Assembly (NCBI RefSeq): GCF_002091755.1
Contig: NZ_BDAI01000013.1
Span: forward strand, 62,001-126,000
Length of the DNA stretch: 64,000 bases
DNA from: Pseudomonas nitroreducens NBRC 12694
Lineage (GTDB): Bacteria > Pseudomonadota > Gammaproteobacteria > Pseudomonadales > Pseudomonadaceae
Direction of reading: 5' to 3'
How positions within the stretch are numbered: the first letter of the stretch is position 1; every line of letters starts with the position of its first letter. The notes below the pieces were generated by a model that saw nothing but the letters and a program-made list of their open reading frames with translations, did not search any database and had not been told where the DNA came from. The position numbers were made by a program, and so were the translations under genes. Shown piece after piece: positions 32,586-42,870 of this stretch.

Positions 32586-33080
32586 ATGCGATTGACCACC
32601 AAAGGCCGCTATGCCGTTACCGCCATGCTCGACCTGGCGTTGCACGCCCAGCGTGGCCCGGTTTCTCTCGCCGATATCTCCGAACGCCAGGGTATCTCCC
32701 TGTCCTACCTGGAACAGCTGTTCGCCAAGTTGCGCCGTGGCAACCTGGTGGTCAGCGTGCGCGGTCCGGGCGGCGGCTACCAGTTGTCCCGTGACATGAC
32801 CGGTATCCACGTCGCCCAGGTGATCGATGCAGTCAATGAATCGGTCGACGCCACCCGCTGTCAGGGTCAGGGTGACTGCCACTCCGGCGATACCTGCCTG
32901 ACCCATCACCTGTGGTGCGACCTCAGTCAGCAGATTCACGAGTTTCTCAGCGGCATCAGCCTGGCCGACCTGGTCGAGCGCCGCGAAGTTCAAGAGGTCG
33001 CCCAGCGCCAGGACGAGCGTCGCTGCTCCGGCAGCAAGTCGCTGCGCCTCGACAAGATTGAAGCGTCCGCCATCGATTGA
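32586..33080 (+). CDS. iscR: IscR, Fe-S cluster-sensing transcription regulator
   Basis: 164 residues of the Rrf2 family. The winged helix-turn-helix is at about 1-60 (MRLTTKGRYAVTAMLDLALH, ISLSYLEQLFAKLR). The cluster ligands occur as CQGQGDCHSGDTCLTHH, with Cys at the 6-residue spacings and the following His. It represses its own isc operon in the [2Fe-2S] form and, as apo-protein, regulates other genes. The operon runs iscR-iscS-iscU-iscA-hscB-hscA-fdx-iscX. Confidence 0.97.
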   Translation: MRLTTKGRYAVTAMLDLALHAQRGPVSLADISERQGISLSYLEQLFAKLRRGNLVVSVRGPGGGYQLSRDMTGIHVAQVIDAVNESVDATRCQGQGDCHSGDTCLTHHLWCDLSQQIHEFLSGISLADLVERREVQEVAQRQDERRCSGSKSLRLDKIEASAID

Positions 33081-33108
33081 GCGAACGCCCGCCTGTAGGA
33101 GTTACCTG

Positions 33109-34323
33109 ATGAAATTGCCGATTTACCTCGACTACTCCGCCACCACCCCGGTGGATCCGCGTGTCGCTCAGAAAATGGCCGACTGCCTGCTGGTTGACGG
33201 CAATTTCGGCAACCCGGCCTCGCGCTCCCACGTCTTCGGCTGGAAGGCCGAGGAAGCGGCTGAGAATGCCCGTCGCCAGGTCGCCGAGCTGGTCAATGCC
33301 GACCCCCGCGAGATCGTCTGGACGTCCGGTGCCACCGAGTCCGACAACCTCGCCATCAAGGGTGTCGCGCACTTCTACGCGACCAAGGGCAAGCACATCA
33401 TCACCTCGAAGATCGAGCACAAGGCGGTCCTGGATACCTGCCGCCAGCTGGAGCGCGAAGGCTTCGAAGTGACCTACCTGGAGCCGACTCCCGAGGGCGT
33501 CATCACCCCGGCGATGGTCGAGGCCGCCCTGCGTGACGACACCATCCTGGTGTCGGTCATGCACGTGAACAACGAAGTCGGCAGCATCAACGACATCGCC
33601 GCCATCGGCGAGCTGACCCGCGCCCGTGGCATTCTGCTGCACGTCGATGCCGCCCAGTCCGCCGGTAAAGTCGACATCGACCTGGAGAAACTCAAGGTCG
33701 ACCTGATGTCCTTCTCCGCCCACAAGGTCTACGGCCCCAAAGGCATGGGCGCTCTGTACGTGCGTCGCAAGCCGCGTGTGCGCCTGGAAGCCCAGATGCA
33801 CGGTGGCGGCCACGAGCGCGGCATGCGTTCGGGCACCCTGGCGACCCACCAGATCGTCGGCATGGGCGAAGCCTTCCGCATCGCCAAGGAAGAAATGCAC
33901 CAGGAAATGGCCCGCATCGAAGGCTTGCGCAAGCGCTTCTTCGATCAGGTGCAGGACCTGGAAGAGCTGTACCTCAATGGCAGCCCGGTTTCCTACGCGC
34001 CGAACATCCTCAACGTCAGCTTCAACTACGTCGAGGGCGAGTCGCTGATGATGTCGCTCAAGGACCTGGCCGTTTCGTCCGGTTCCGCCTGCACCTCGGC
34101 CTCGCTGGAGCCGTCTTACGTGCTCCGCGCCCTGGGTCGCAACGACGAGCTGGCGCACAGCTCCATCCGTTTCAGCTTCGGCCGCTTCACCACCGAAGAA
34201 GAGGTCGATTACGCCGCCAAGAAGGTGGTGGAAGCCGTTTCCAAGCTGCGTGAGCTCTCGCCGCTGTGGGATATGTTCAAAGAGGGTGTCGACCTGTCCA
34301 AGGTCGAATGGCAGGCCCACTGA
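33109..34323 (+). CDS. iscS: IscS, cysteine desulfurase
   Basis: 404 residues from the ATG at 33109 (TAGGAG upstream). A PLP enzyme that takes sulfur from cysteine for cluster and thio-tRNA synthesis. DYSATTPVDPRV at the N-terminus, the PLP lysine in SFSAHKVYGPKG and the mobile-loop catalytic Cys in SSGSACTSASLEPSYVL are all present. It has group I IscS length and order. Confidence 0.97.
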   Translation: MKLPIYLDYSATTPVDPRVAQKMADCLLVDGNFGNPASRSHVFGWKAEEAAENARRQVAELVNADPREIVWTSGATESDNLAIKGVAHFYATKGKHIITSKIEHKAVLDTCRQLEREGFEVTYLEPTPEGVITPAMVEAALRDDTILVSVMHVNNEVGSINDIAAIGELTRARGILLHVDAAQSAGKVDIDLEKLKVDLMSFSAHKVYGPKGMGALYVRRKPRVRLEAQMHGGGHERGMRSGTLATHQIVGMGEAFRIAKEEMHQEMARIEGLRKRFFDQVQDLEELYLNGSPVSYAPNILNVSFNYVEGESLMMSLKDLAVSSGSACTSASLEPSYVLRALGRNDELAHSSIRFSFGRFTTEEEVDYAAKKVVEAVSKLRELSPLWDMFKEGVDLSKVEWQAH

Positions 34324-34350
34324 CCCGCCCCGTAGAAGTGAGGATTAGCC

Positions 34351-34737
34351 ATGGCTTACAGTGACAAGGTCATCGACCACTACGAAAACCCGCGCAACGT
34401 CGGCAAGCTCAACGCCGAAGATCCGGATGTCGGCACCGGCATGGTCGGTGCTCCCGCTTGCGGCGACGTGATGCGCCTGCAGATCAAGGTCAACGAGCAG
34501 GGCGTCATCGAAGACGCCAAGTTCAAGACCTACGGCTGCGGTTCGGCCATCGCCTCCAGCTCCCTCGCCACCGAGTGGATGAAGGGCAAGACCCTGGACG
34601 AAGCCGAATCGATCAAGAACACCACCATCGCCGAAGAACTGGCCCTGCCGCCGGTGAAGATCCACTGCTCGGTACTCGCCGAGGACGCCATCAAGGCGGC
34701 CGTGCGCGACTACAAGCAGAAGAAAGGTCTGCTCTGA
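34351..34737 (+). CDS. iscU: IscU, Fe-S cluster scaffold
   Basis: 128 residues. The three scaffold cysteines are present in GAPACGDVM, TYGCGSAIASSS and KIHCSVLAEDA. The chaperone-binding LPPVK motif (ALPPVKIHC) is intact. It builds a [2Fe-2S] cluster with IscS and hands it on with HscA and HscB. Confidence 0.97.
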   Translation: MAYSDKVIDHYENPRNVGKLNAEDPDVGTGMVGAPACGDVMRLQIKVNEQGVIEDAKFKTYGCGSAIASSSLATEWMKGKTLDEAESIKNTTIAEELALPPVKIHCSVLAEDAIKAAVRDYKQKKGLL

Positions 34738-34763
34738 AGCGATTCGTTGAGTAAGGAGTTCCC

Positions 34764-35087
34764 ATGGCCATCAGCATGACCGAAGCCGCCGCCAACCACG
34801 TTCGCCGCTCCCTCGAAGGGCGCGGCAAGGGCGAGGGCATTCGTCTTGGCGTGCGTACCACCGGCTGTTCGGGCCTCGCCTACGTGCTGGAGTTCGTCGA
34901 CGAACTGGCAGCCGAGGACGAGGTGTTCGAGAGCCACGGCGTGAAGGTCATCATCGACCCGAAAAGCCTGGTCTACCTCGACGGCACGGAGTTGGACTTC
35001 ACCAAGGAAGGCCTCAACGAGGGCTTCAAGTTCAACAACCCGAACGTGCGCGGTGAGTGTGGCTGCGGCGAAAGCTTCAACGTCTGA
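34764..35087 (+). CDS. iscA: IscA, A-type Fe-S carrier
   Basis: 107 residues, start MAISMTEAAANHVRRSL. Conserved cysteines occur in TTGCSGLAYVLEF and GECGCGESF. It carries iron or clusters to apo-targets. AAGGAG precedes the ATG. Confidence 0.97.
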   Translation: MAISMTEAAANHVRRSLEGRGKGEGIRLGVRTTGCSGLAYVLEFVDELAAEDEVFESHGVKVIIDPKSLVYLDGTELDFTKEGLNEGFKFNNPNVRGECGCGESFNV

Positions 35088-35095
35088 GGCTGGGT

Positions 35096-35617
35096 GTGGG
35101 TAGTCCCTGTCACTTCGCGCTGTTCGACCTGCAGCCGGGCTTCCGGATCGATCTGGAAGCCCTTGGCAATCGCTATCGGGAGTTGGTGCGTACCGTCCAT
35201 CCGGATCGTTTCGCCGATGCTTCCGAGCGCGAGCAACGACTGGCGCAGTCCAAGGCCGCCGAGCTCAACGATGCCTACCAGACGCTGAAGAGCGTCCCGC
35301 GTCGCGCGCTGTACTTGCTGGCCCTGCGTGGCGATGCATTGCCGCTGGAAGCCACGGTGCAGGACCCGGAGTTCCTGCTGCAGCAGATGCAGCTGCGCGA
35401 GGATCTGGAAGATCTGCAGGACAACGCCGATCTTGATGGCGTGGCGCAGTTCAAGCGTCAGCTGAAATCCGCCCAGCAGCGTCTGGAAGAGGATTTCGCC
35501 GATTGCTGGGATGATGCCGCCCGTCGTGAGTTGGCCGAGCGTCTGGTTCGCCGCATGCAGTTCCTCGACAAGCTGGCGCAGGAAGTGCGGCAGCTCGAAG
35601 AGCGACTCGACGATTAA
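35096..35617 (+). CDS. hscB: HscB, J-domain co-chaperone
   Basis: 173 residues from a GTG at 35096, matching the usual Pseudomonas length; an earlier in-frame ATG at 35057 lies within iscA. The J domain (about 1-70) has the HPD motif in RTVHPDRF, and the C-terminal three-helix part (80-173) binds IscU. It delivers IscU to HscA and stimulates its ATPase. Confidence 0.95.
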   Translation: MGSPCHFALFDLQPGFRIDLEALGNRYRELVRTVHPDRFADASEREQRLAQSKAAELNDAYQTLKSVPRRALYLLALRGDALPLEATVQDPEFLLQQMQLREDLEDLQDNADLDGVAQFKRQLKSAQQRLEEDFADCWDDAARRELAERLVRRMQFLDKLAQEVRQLEERLDD

Positions 35618-35661
35618 TCCGCGCGGCCCGCGCCGCGCCCGATAGCCTGATTAGAAACCGC

Positions 35662-37521
<1,860 letters not shown>

Positions 37522-37527
37522 GCGAAG

Positions 37528-37866
37528 ATGCCGCAGATTGTCTTTCTGCCCCACGCCGAGCACTGCCCTGAAGGCGCGGTGATCGAAGCCCAGCCGGGCG
37601 AAACCATCATGAAGGCAGCGCTGCGCAATGGCATCGAGATCGAGCATGCCTGCGAGATGTCCTGTGCCTGCACCACCTGCCACGTGATCGTGCGGGAGGG
37701 CTTCAATTCGATGGAAGCCTCCGACGAGCTGGAAGACGACATGCTGGACAAGGCCTGGGGTCTGGAGGCGGATTCGCGCCTGTCCTGCCAGGCAGTGGTC
37801 GGCGAGACGGACCTGGTGGTGGAGATTCCGAAGTACACCATCAACCAGGTGTCCGAAGGTCACTGA
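37528..37866 (+). CDS. fdx: Fdx, adrenodoxin-type [2Fe-2S] ferredoxin
   Basis: 112 residues. Ligands appear as CEMSCACTTC (C-x5-C-x2-C) and a fourth Cys in RLSCQAVV. It provides electrons for cluster assembly. Six bases separate it from hscA. Confidence 0.97.
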   Translation: MPQIVFLPHAEHCPEGAVIEAQPGETIMKAALRNGIEIEHACEMSCACTTCHVIVREGFNSMEASDELEDDMLDKAWGLEADSRLSCQAVVGETDLVVEIPKYTINQVSEGH

Positions 37867-37880
37867 GGCGGAGCGTTCAC

Positions 37881-38081
37881 ATGAGTCTGAAATGGGTTGA
37901 TGTGCTCGAAATCGCGATCCAGCTGGCCGAGTCCAAGCCGGATGTCGATCCGCGCTACGTGAATTTCGTCGATCTGCACCGCTGGGTGCTGGCATTGCCG
38001 GAGTTCAGCGACGATCCTTCCCGCGGCGGGGAAAAGGTCCTGGAGGCCATCCAGGCCGCCTGGATCGACGAAGCCGACTGA
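37881..38081 (+). CDS. iscX: IscX, Fe-S assembly adaptor
   Basis: 66 residues of the IscX/YfhJ family: LKWVDVLEIAIQLAESKPDVDPRYVNFVDLH and an acidic C-terminus. It binds IscS and iron and tunes desulfurase activity. It is the final isc gene, followed by a terminator. Confidence 0.95.
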   Translation: MSLKWVDVLEIAIQLAESKPDVDPRYVNFVDLHRWVLALPEFSDDPSRGGEKVLEAIQAAWIDEAD

Positions 38082-38119
38082 GGGGGCGGCTCACCAGAGC
38101 CGCGTACCCATTTGTCATG

Positions 38120-38150
38120 AACCCGCGTATAATTCGCGGGTTTTATCTTT
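38120..38150 (+). terminator. Intrinsic terminator after the isc operon
   Basis: An 8-bp stem AACCCGCG / CGCGGGTT with a TATAATT loop and a TTATCTTT tail. The loop also resembles a -10 box. Confidence 0.75.
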
Positions 38151-38162
38151 AGGTGAGCTGTC

Positions 38163-38220
38163 GAAAATTTCCCCAGGGGAATTTTCCAGTCGCCGGCCCT
38201 GTCGCAGTCGGGCCGGTTTC
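38163..38220. other. Two hairpins in the ndk upstream region
   Basis: The first (38163-38186) is a near-perfect palindrome around TTTCCCCAGGGGAATTTT. The second (38193-38216) pairs CCGGCCC with GGGCCGG across a 10-nt loop and is followed by TTTC. The long ndk leader may be regulated through these; nothing else is recognised. Confidence 0.45.
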
Positions 38221-38331
38221 GCGGCCTTCGCCCTGCGGGCTCGGCACGCGGCAAACCCTAGAATCGCAGGAGCTCCTGGCCATGCCAGGGGCTTCTTGGC
38301 ATTACCAACCTTGCTTTTCGGAGTTATTTCC

Positions 38332-38763
38332 ATGGCCCTGCAACGTACCTTCTCCATCATCAAGCCCGACGCCGTTTCCAAGAACGTCATCGGCGAAATC
38401 CTGACCCGCTTCGAGAAAGCCGGTCTGCGCGTTGTCGCTTCGAAGATGGTTCAGCTGTCCGAGCGCGAAGCTGGCGGTTTCTACGCCGAGCACAAAGAGC
38501 GTCCCTTCTTCAAGGACCTGGTTTCCTTCATGACCTCCGGCCCGGTCGTCGTTCAGGTTCTGGAAGGCGAAGATGCCATCCTGCGCAACCGTGAGCTGAT
38601 GGGCGCCACCGATCCGAAGAAAGCCGACGCCGGCACCATCCGTGCCGACTTCGCCGTTTCCATCGACGAGAACGCCGTACACGGTTCCGACTCGGAAGCT
38701 TCGGCTGCCCGCGAAATCGCTTACTTCTTCTCCAGCACCGAGGTGTGCGAGCGCATTCGCTGA
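38332..38763 (+). CDS. ndk: Ndk, nucleoside diphosphate kinase
   Basis: 143 residues from the ATG at 38332, the usual length. The phosphate-accepting His lies in ENAVHGSDS (near residue 117). MALQRTFSIIKPDAV and RNRELMGATDPKKA are typical. It balances NTP and dNTP pools. Confidence 0.97.
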   Translation: MALQRTFSIIKPDAVSKNVIGEILTRFEKAGLRVVASKMVQLSEREAGGFYAEHKERPFFKDLVSFMTSGPVVVQVLEGEDAILRNRELMGATDPKKADAGTIRADFAVSIDENAVHGSDSEASAAREIAYFFSSTEVCERIR

Positions 38764-38792
38764 TCCGTCAGTGAATGAGCGAGGGTGAATCC

Positions 38793-39941
38793 ATGACTGA
38801 TACCGCTGTAAAGGCCAACCTGCTGGGCATGACCAAGCCCCAGCTCGAGGAATTCTTCGAGTCCATCGGTGAAAAGCGCTTCCGCGCCGGCCAGGTGATG
38901 CAATGGATTCACCACTTTGGCGCCGTCGATTTCGACGCCATGACGAACGTCGGCAAGGCCTTGCGCGAAAAGCTCAAGGCCGTTGCCGAAATTCGCCCGC
39001 CGGAGATCGTCAGCCAGGACATTTCCTCTGACGGTACCCGCAAGTGGGTCGTACGCGTGGCCTCGGGCAGTTGCGTCGAGACCGTGTACATCCCGCAGGG
39101 CGGCCGCGGCACCCTGTGCGTGTCGTCCCAGGCCGGTTGCGCGCTGGACTGCAGCTTCTGCTCCACCGGCAAGCAAGGCTTCAACAGCGACCTGACCTCC
39201 GCCGAGATCATCGGCCAGGTGTGGATCGCCAACCAATCGTTCGGGACCATCCCGGGCAAGATCGACCGTGCCATCACCAACGTGGTGATGATGGGCATGG
39301 GCGAGCCGCTGCTGAACTTCGATAACGTCGTGACTGCCATGAGCATCATGATGGAGGACCTCGGCTACGGCATTTCCAAGCGCAAGGTGACCCTGTCCAC
39401 CTCCGGCGTGGTGCCGATGATCGACAAGCTCGCCGAGGTGACCGACGTGTCCCTGGCACTGTCGCTGCACGCGCCCAACGATGAACTGCGCAACAAGCTG
39501 GTGCCGATCAACAAGAAGTACCCGCTCGAAATGCTGCTCGACTCCTGCTACCGCTACATCACGCGCCTGGGCAAGGAGCGCGTGCTGACGGTGGAGTACA
39601 CTCTGCTGGCCGGCGTCAACGACCAGCCCGAGCATGCCGAGCAGTTGATCGCATTGCTCAAGGATTTCCCTTGCAAGATCAACCTGATTCCGTTTAATCC
39701 GTTCCCGCATTCCGGCTACGAGCGTCCGAGCAACAATGCCATCCGCCGTTTTCAGGACATGCTGCACAAAAGCGGCTTCAACGTTACGGTTCGCACCACT
39801 CGCGGCGACGACATCGATGCCGCCTGTGGTCAGCTGGTAGGCCAGGTGATGGACCGCACCCGCCGCAGCGAACGCTATATTGCCGTACGACAGCTGGCCG
39901 CCGATGCCGAACAGGCTCCGACCAACGCCACTCGAAACTGA
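38793..39941 (+). CDS. rlmN: RlmN, 23S rRNA A2503 and tRNA A37 C2-methyltransferase
   Basis: 382 residues from the ATG at 38793 (GAGGGTG upstream); an ATG at 38775 is less likely. Radical SAM enzyme: CALDCSFCSTGKQGF supplies the C-x3-C-x2-C cluster ligands, and catalytic Cys residues occur near SGSCVETVYIP and in the C-terminal region. It opens the rlmN-pilF-rodZ-ispG-hisS-yfgM-bamB run. Confidence 0.96.
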   Translation: MTDTAVKANLLGMTKPQLEEFFESIGEKRFRAGQVMQWIHHFGAVDFDAMTNVGKALREKLKAVAEIRPPEIVSQDISSDGTRKWVVRVASGSCVETVYIPQGGRGTLCVSSQAGCALDCSFCSTGKQGFNSDLTSAEIIGQVWIANQSFGTIPGKIDRAITNVVMMGMGEPLLNFDNVVTAMSIMMEDLGYGISKRKVTLSTSGVVPMIDKLAEVTDVSLALSLHAPNDELRNKLVPINKKYPLEMLLDSCYRYITRLGKERVLTVEYTLLAGVNDQPEHAEQLIALLKDFPCKINLIPFNPFPHSGYERPSNNAIRRFQDMLHKSGFNVTVRTTRGDDIDAACGQLVGQVMDRTRRSERYIAVRQLAADAEQAPTNATRN

Positions 39942-39957
39942 ACTAGGGAGGAATCCG

Positions 39958-40716
39958 ATGACCCTGCGCGCCGCGCTGTTCTTACTGTTGGCAACCGTGC
40001 TGACGGGTTGCGTGACGACTGGTAAACAGGATCCTCTGAAAACCGAGAAGGGCCGGGACGAGGCGCGTGACGCCTACATCCAGCTTGGTATCGGTTACCT
40101 GCAGATGGGCAATACCGAGCAGGCCAAGGTGCCGTTGCGCCAGGCGCTGGAGATCGACTCGTCCAGCGCTGACGCCCACGCTGCGCTGGCGGTTGTCTAC
40201 CAGACCGAAATGGAACCCAAGCTCGCCGAGAGCGAGTACCGCAAAGCGCTGTCCGCGCGTTCGGGAGATGCCCGTATCCTGAACAACTACGCGAGTTTCC
40301 TGTTCGAGCAGAAGCGCTACAAGGAAGCCTACGACACCTATATGAAGGCCACCGAAGACGGCCTTTACTCCGAGCGCTCGCGCATCTTCGAGAATCTCGG
40401 CATCGTCAGCCTCAAGCTCAACGACCGGGTCCAGGCCAAGCAGTACTTCGAGAAGGCCGTGCGCCTGAATCGCAATCAGCCGGGGGCACTGATCGAACTG
40501 GCTGACCTGAACTACCAGGATCGCGAGTACGTGCCGGCCCGGACTTTCTACGAGGAATACCTCAAGCAGGGCCCGCAGACCGCACGCAGTTTGCTGCTGG
40601 GGATTCGACTGGCGAAGATTTTTGACGACCGGGATACCGCTGCCAGTTACGGGCTGCAACTCAAGCGCCTGTATCCCGCTTCTCCTGAATACCAGGCATA
40701 CCAGGCGGATAAATGA
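39958..40716 (+). CDS. pilF: PilF/PilW, type IV pilus secretin pilotin lipoprotein
   Basis: 252 residues from the ATG at 39958 with AGGGAGGAA upstream. The lipobox LTGC puts the lipidated Cys at residue 18. Six TPR-type helical repeats follow (for example YIQLGIGYLQMGNTEQA and EPKLAESEYRKAL). It brings the PilQ secretin to the outer membrane and helps it multimerise. Confidence 0.94.
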   Translation: MTLRAALFLLLATVLTGCVTTGKQDPLKTEKGRDEARDAYIQLGIGYLQMGNTEQAKVPLRQALEIDSSSADAHAALAVVYQTEMEPKLAESEYRKALSARSGDARILNNYASFLFEQKRYKEAYDTYMKATEDGLYSERSRIFENLGIVSLKLNDRVQAKQYFEKAVRLNRNQPGALIELADLNYQDREYVPARTFYEEYLKQGPQTARSLLLGIRLAKIFDDRDTAASYGLQLKRLYPASPEYQAYQADK

Positions 40717-41738
40717 TGAATACGTCGCAGTCCGATGTCATCGGCACGACCCGCGCCAATCCTGGCGAGACCCTGCGCCAGGCGCGCGAGAACAAGGGCT
40801 GGAGTACCGCTCAGGTCGCCGGTCAGCTGAATCTCACCGAGAATGCGCTGCGCCAGCTGGAGCAGGGCTCCTTTGACCAGTTGCCGGGCCACACTTTCGC
40901 CCGTGGCTATATCCGCGCCTACGCCAAGCTGCTGGGCATGGACCAGGCCCAGATGGTCACTGCCTTCGATCAGTACACCGGCACCGATGCCAGCGGCAGC
41001 AACGTCCAGGCGCTCGGCCGCGTGGTCGAGCCGGTGCGCCTGTCGCGCAACCTGTTGCGCCTGTTCAGCCTGGCCCTGTTGGCCGTGCTGATCGGCTTCG
41101 GTTACTTCTGGTGGCAGGAACGCTCCGCGCGTCCGGCCGAGACGGGCAGCCTGAACATGGAGCACGTCGAGGTCGAAAGCGCCGACGGCACCACTGAAAT
41201 CCACACCCTCGACGAGCCGGAAGATCAGGCCGTCGCCGAGGACCAGGCCAATACCCCGCCGGTTCCGTCCGAGCCCGCTGGCGACAGCGGCACCGCCGAG
41301 GCTCCGGCCGAAGGTACTCCGCCGGCCACTGCCGCACCTGTCGCTCCGGGCACACCCGCCGTACCTGAAGCCGCACAGGCTCCCGCACCGGCAGTTCCAG
41401 CCCCGGCGCAACCGCCGGCTGCGCAACAGCCCGCCGTACCGGCGAACCCCGCTGCACCGGCCGAGGCGCCGGCTGCTCCTGTGGTCGCGGCCGCCGGGCA
41501 GGGCGTGGTCAAGGTTCAATTCACCGCCGATTGCTGGACCCAGGTGACCGATGCCGACGGCAAGGTCATCCTCGAGGGCCTCAAGCGCAAGGGTGATTCG
41601 CTGGAAGTCGCCGCCAAGGCGCCGGTCCAACTGCGCCTTGGCTTTGCCCAGGGCGCCCAGGTCAGCTACAACGGCCAGCCAGTTGAAGTCACGCCAGCGC
41701 GCGGTGGCACCGCACGCCTGAAGTTGGGTGGACAGTAA
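40713..41738 (+). CDS. rodZ: RodZ-like cytoskeletal membrane protein
   Basis: 341 residues. The N-terminal helix-turn-helix (GETLRQARENKGWSTAQVAGQLNL and on to about 85) binds MreB in RodZ. One membrane helix lies near 112-130. A Pro/Ala/Glu-rich periplasmic linker (about 150-260) and a beta-rich DUF4115 domain follow. The start overlaps the pilF stop. Confidence 0.92.
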   Translation: MMNTSQSDVIGTTRANPGETLRQARENKGWSTAQVAGQLNLTENALRQLEQGSFDQLPGHTFARGYIRAYAKLLGMDQAQMVTAFDQYTGTDASGSNVQALGRVVEPVRLSRNLLRLFSLALLAVLIGFGYFWWQERSARPAETGSLNMEHVEVESADGTTEIHTLDEPEDQAVAEDQANTPPVPSEPAGDSGTAEAPAEGTPPATAAPVAPGTPAVPEAAQAPAPAVPAPAQPPAAQQPAVPANPAAPAEAPAAPVVAAAGQGVVKVQFTADCWTQVTDADGKVILEGLKRKGDSLEVAAKAPVQLRLGFAQGAQVSYNGQPVEVTPARGGTARLKLGGQ

Positions 41739-41739
41739 G

Positions 41740-42852
41740 ATGCATTGCGAGTCTCCGATCAAACGTCGCCTGTCCCGGAAAATCTGGGTAGGTAACGTGC
41801 CGGTAGGTGGGGATGCCCCCATTGCCGTGCAGAGCATGACCAACACCGACACCCTGGATGTGGCGGCCACCGTGGCCCAGATCCGCCGTCTGGAAGACGC
41901 CGGCGCCGACATCGTTCGCGTCTCCGTGCCGGACATGGACGCCGCCGAGGCGTTCGGCAAGATCAAGCAGCAGGTGAAAGTCCCGCTGGTGGCCGATATC
42001 CACTTCGACTACAAGATCGCCCTGCGCGTGGCCGAACTGGGCGTCGACTGCCTGCGTATCAACCCCGGCAACATCGGTCGCGAAGACCGGGTCAAGGCCG
42101 TGGTCGATGCCGCCCGCGAGCGCAATATCCCGATCCGCATCGGCGTCAACGCCGGCTCGCTGGAAAAGGATCTGCAGAAGAAATACGGCGAGCCGACTCC
42201 CGAAGCACTGCTGGAGTCGGCCATGCGCCACGTCGACCACCTGCAGCGTCTGGACTTCCAGAACTTCAAGGTCAGCGTGAAGGCTTCCGACGTGTTCATG
42301 GCCGTCGCCGCCTACCGACTGCTGGCGAAAGAGATCGAGCAACCCCTGCACCTGGGCATCACCGAAGCCGGTGGCCTGCGTTCGGGCACCGTGAAGTCGG
42401 CCGTGGGCCTGGGCATGCTGCTCGCCGAAGGCATCGGCGACACCATCCGCATTTCCCTCGCCGCCGACCCGGTGGAAGAGATCAAGGTCGGCTTCGACAT
42501 CCTCAAGTCGCTGCGCCTGCGCTCCCGTGGCATCAACTTCATCGCCTGCCCGAGCTGCTCGCGGCAGAACTTCGATGTGGTGAAGACCATGAATGAGCTG
42601 GAAGGCCGCCTGGAGGACCTGCTGGTTCCGCTGGACGTCGCCGTGATCGGCTGCGTGGTCAACGGCCCGGGCGAAGCCAAGGAGGCCCACATCGGCCTTA
42701 CCGGTGGTACGCCGAGCAACCTGATCTACATCGACGGCAAGCCGGCGCAGAAGCTGCAGAACGATAACCTGGTGGATGAGCTGGAACGGCTGATCCGCGA
42801 AAAAGCGGCCGAGAAGGCCGAGGCCGACGCCGCACTCATCGTGCGCGGCTGA
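41740..42852 (+). CDS. ispG: IspG, 4-hydroxy-3-methylbut-2-enyl diphosphate synthase
   Basis: 370 residues from the ATG at 41740, just after the rodZ stop; a GTG at 41728 is less likely. A [4Fe-4S] enzyme of the MEP isoprenoid pathway. Cluster ligands appear in ACPSCSRQNFD and in IGCVVNGPGEAKEA. VADIHFDYKIALRV belongs to the TIM barrel. Confidence 0.96.
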   Translation: MHCESPIKRRLSRKIWVGNVPVGGDAPIAVQSMTNTDTLDVAATVAQIRRLEDAGADIVRVSVPDMDAAEAFGKIKQQVKVPLVADIHFDYKIALRVAELGVDCLRINPGNIGREDRVKAVVDAARERNIPIRIGVNAGSLEKDLQKKYGEPTPEALLESAMRHVDHLQRLDFQNFKVSVKASDVFMAVAAYRLLAKEIEQPLHLGITEAGGLRSGTVKSAVGLGMLLAEGIGDTIRISLAADPVEEIKVGFDILKSLRLRSRGINFIACPSCSRQNFDVVKTMNELEGRLEDLLVPLDVAVIGCVVNGPGEAKEAHIGLTGGTPSNLIYIDGKPAQKLQNDNLVDELERLIREKAAEKAEADAALIVRG

Positions 42853-42870
42853 CCGCAACAAGGATCCTAA

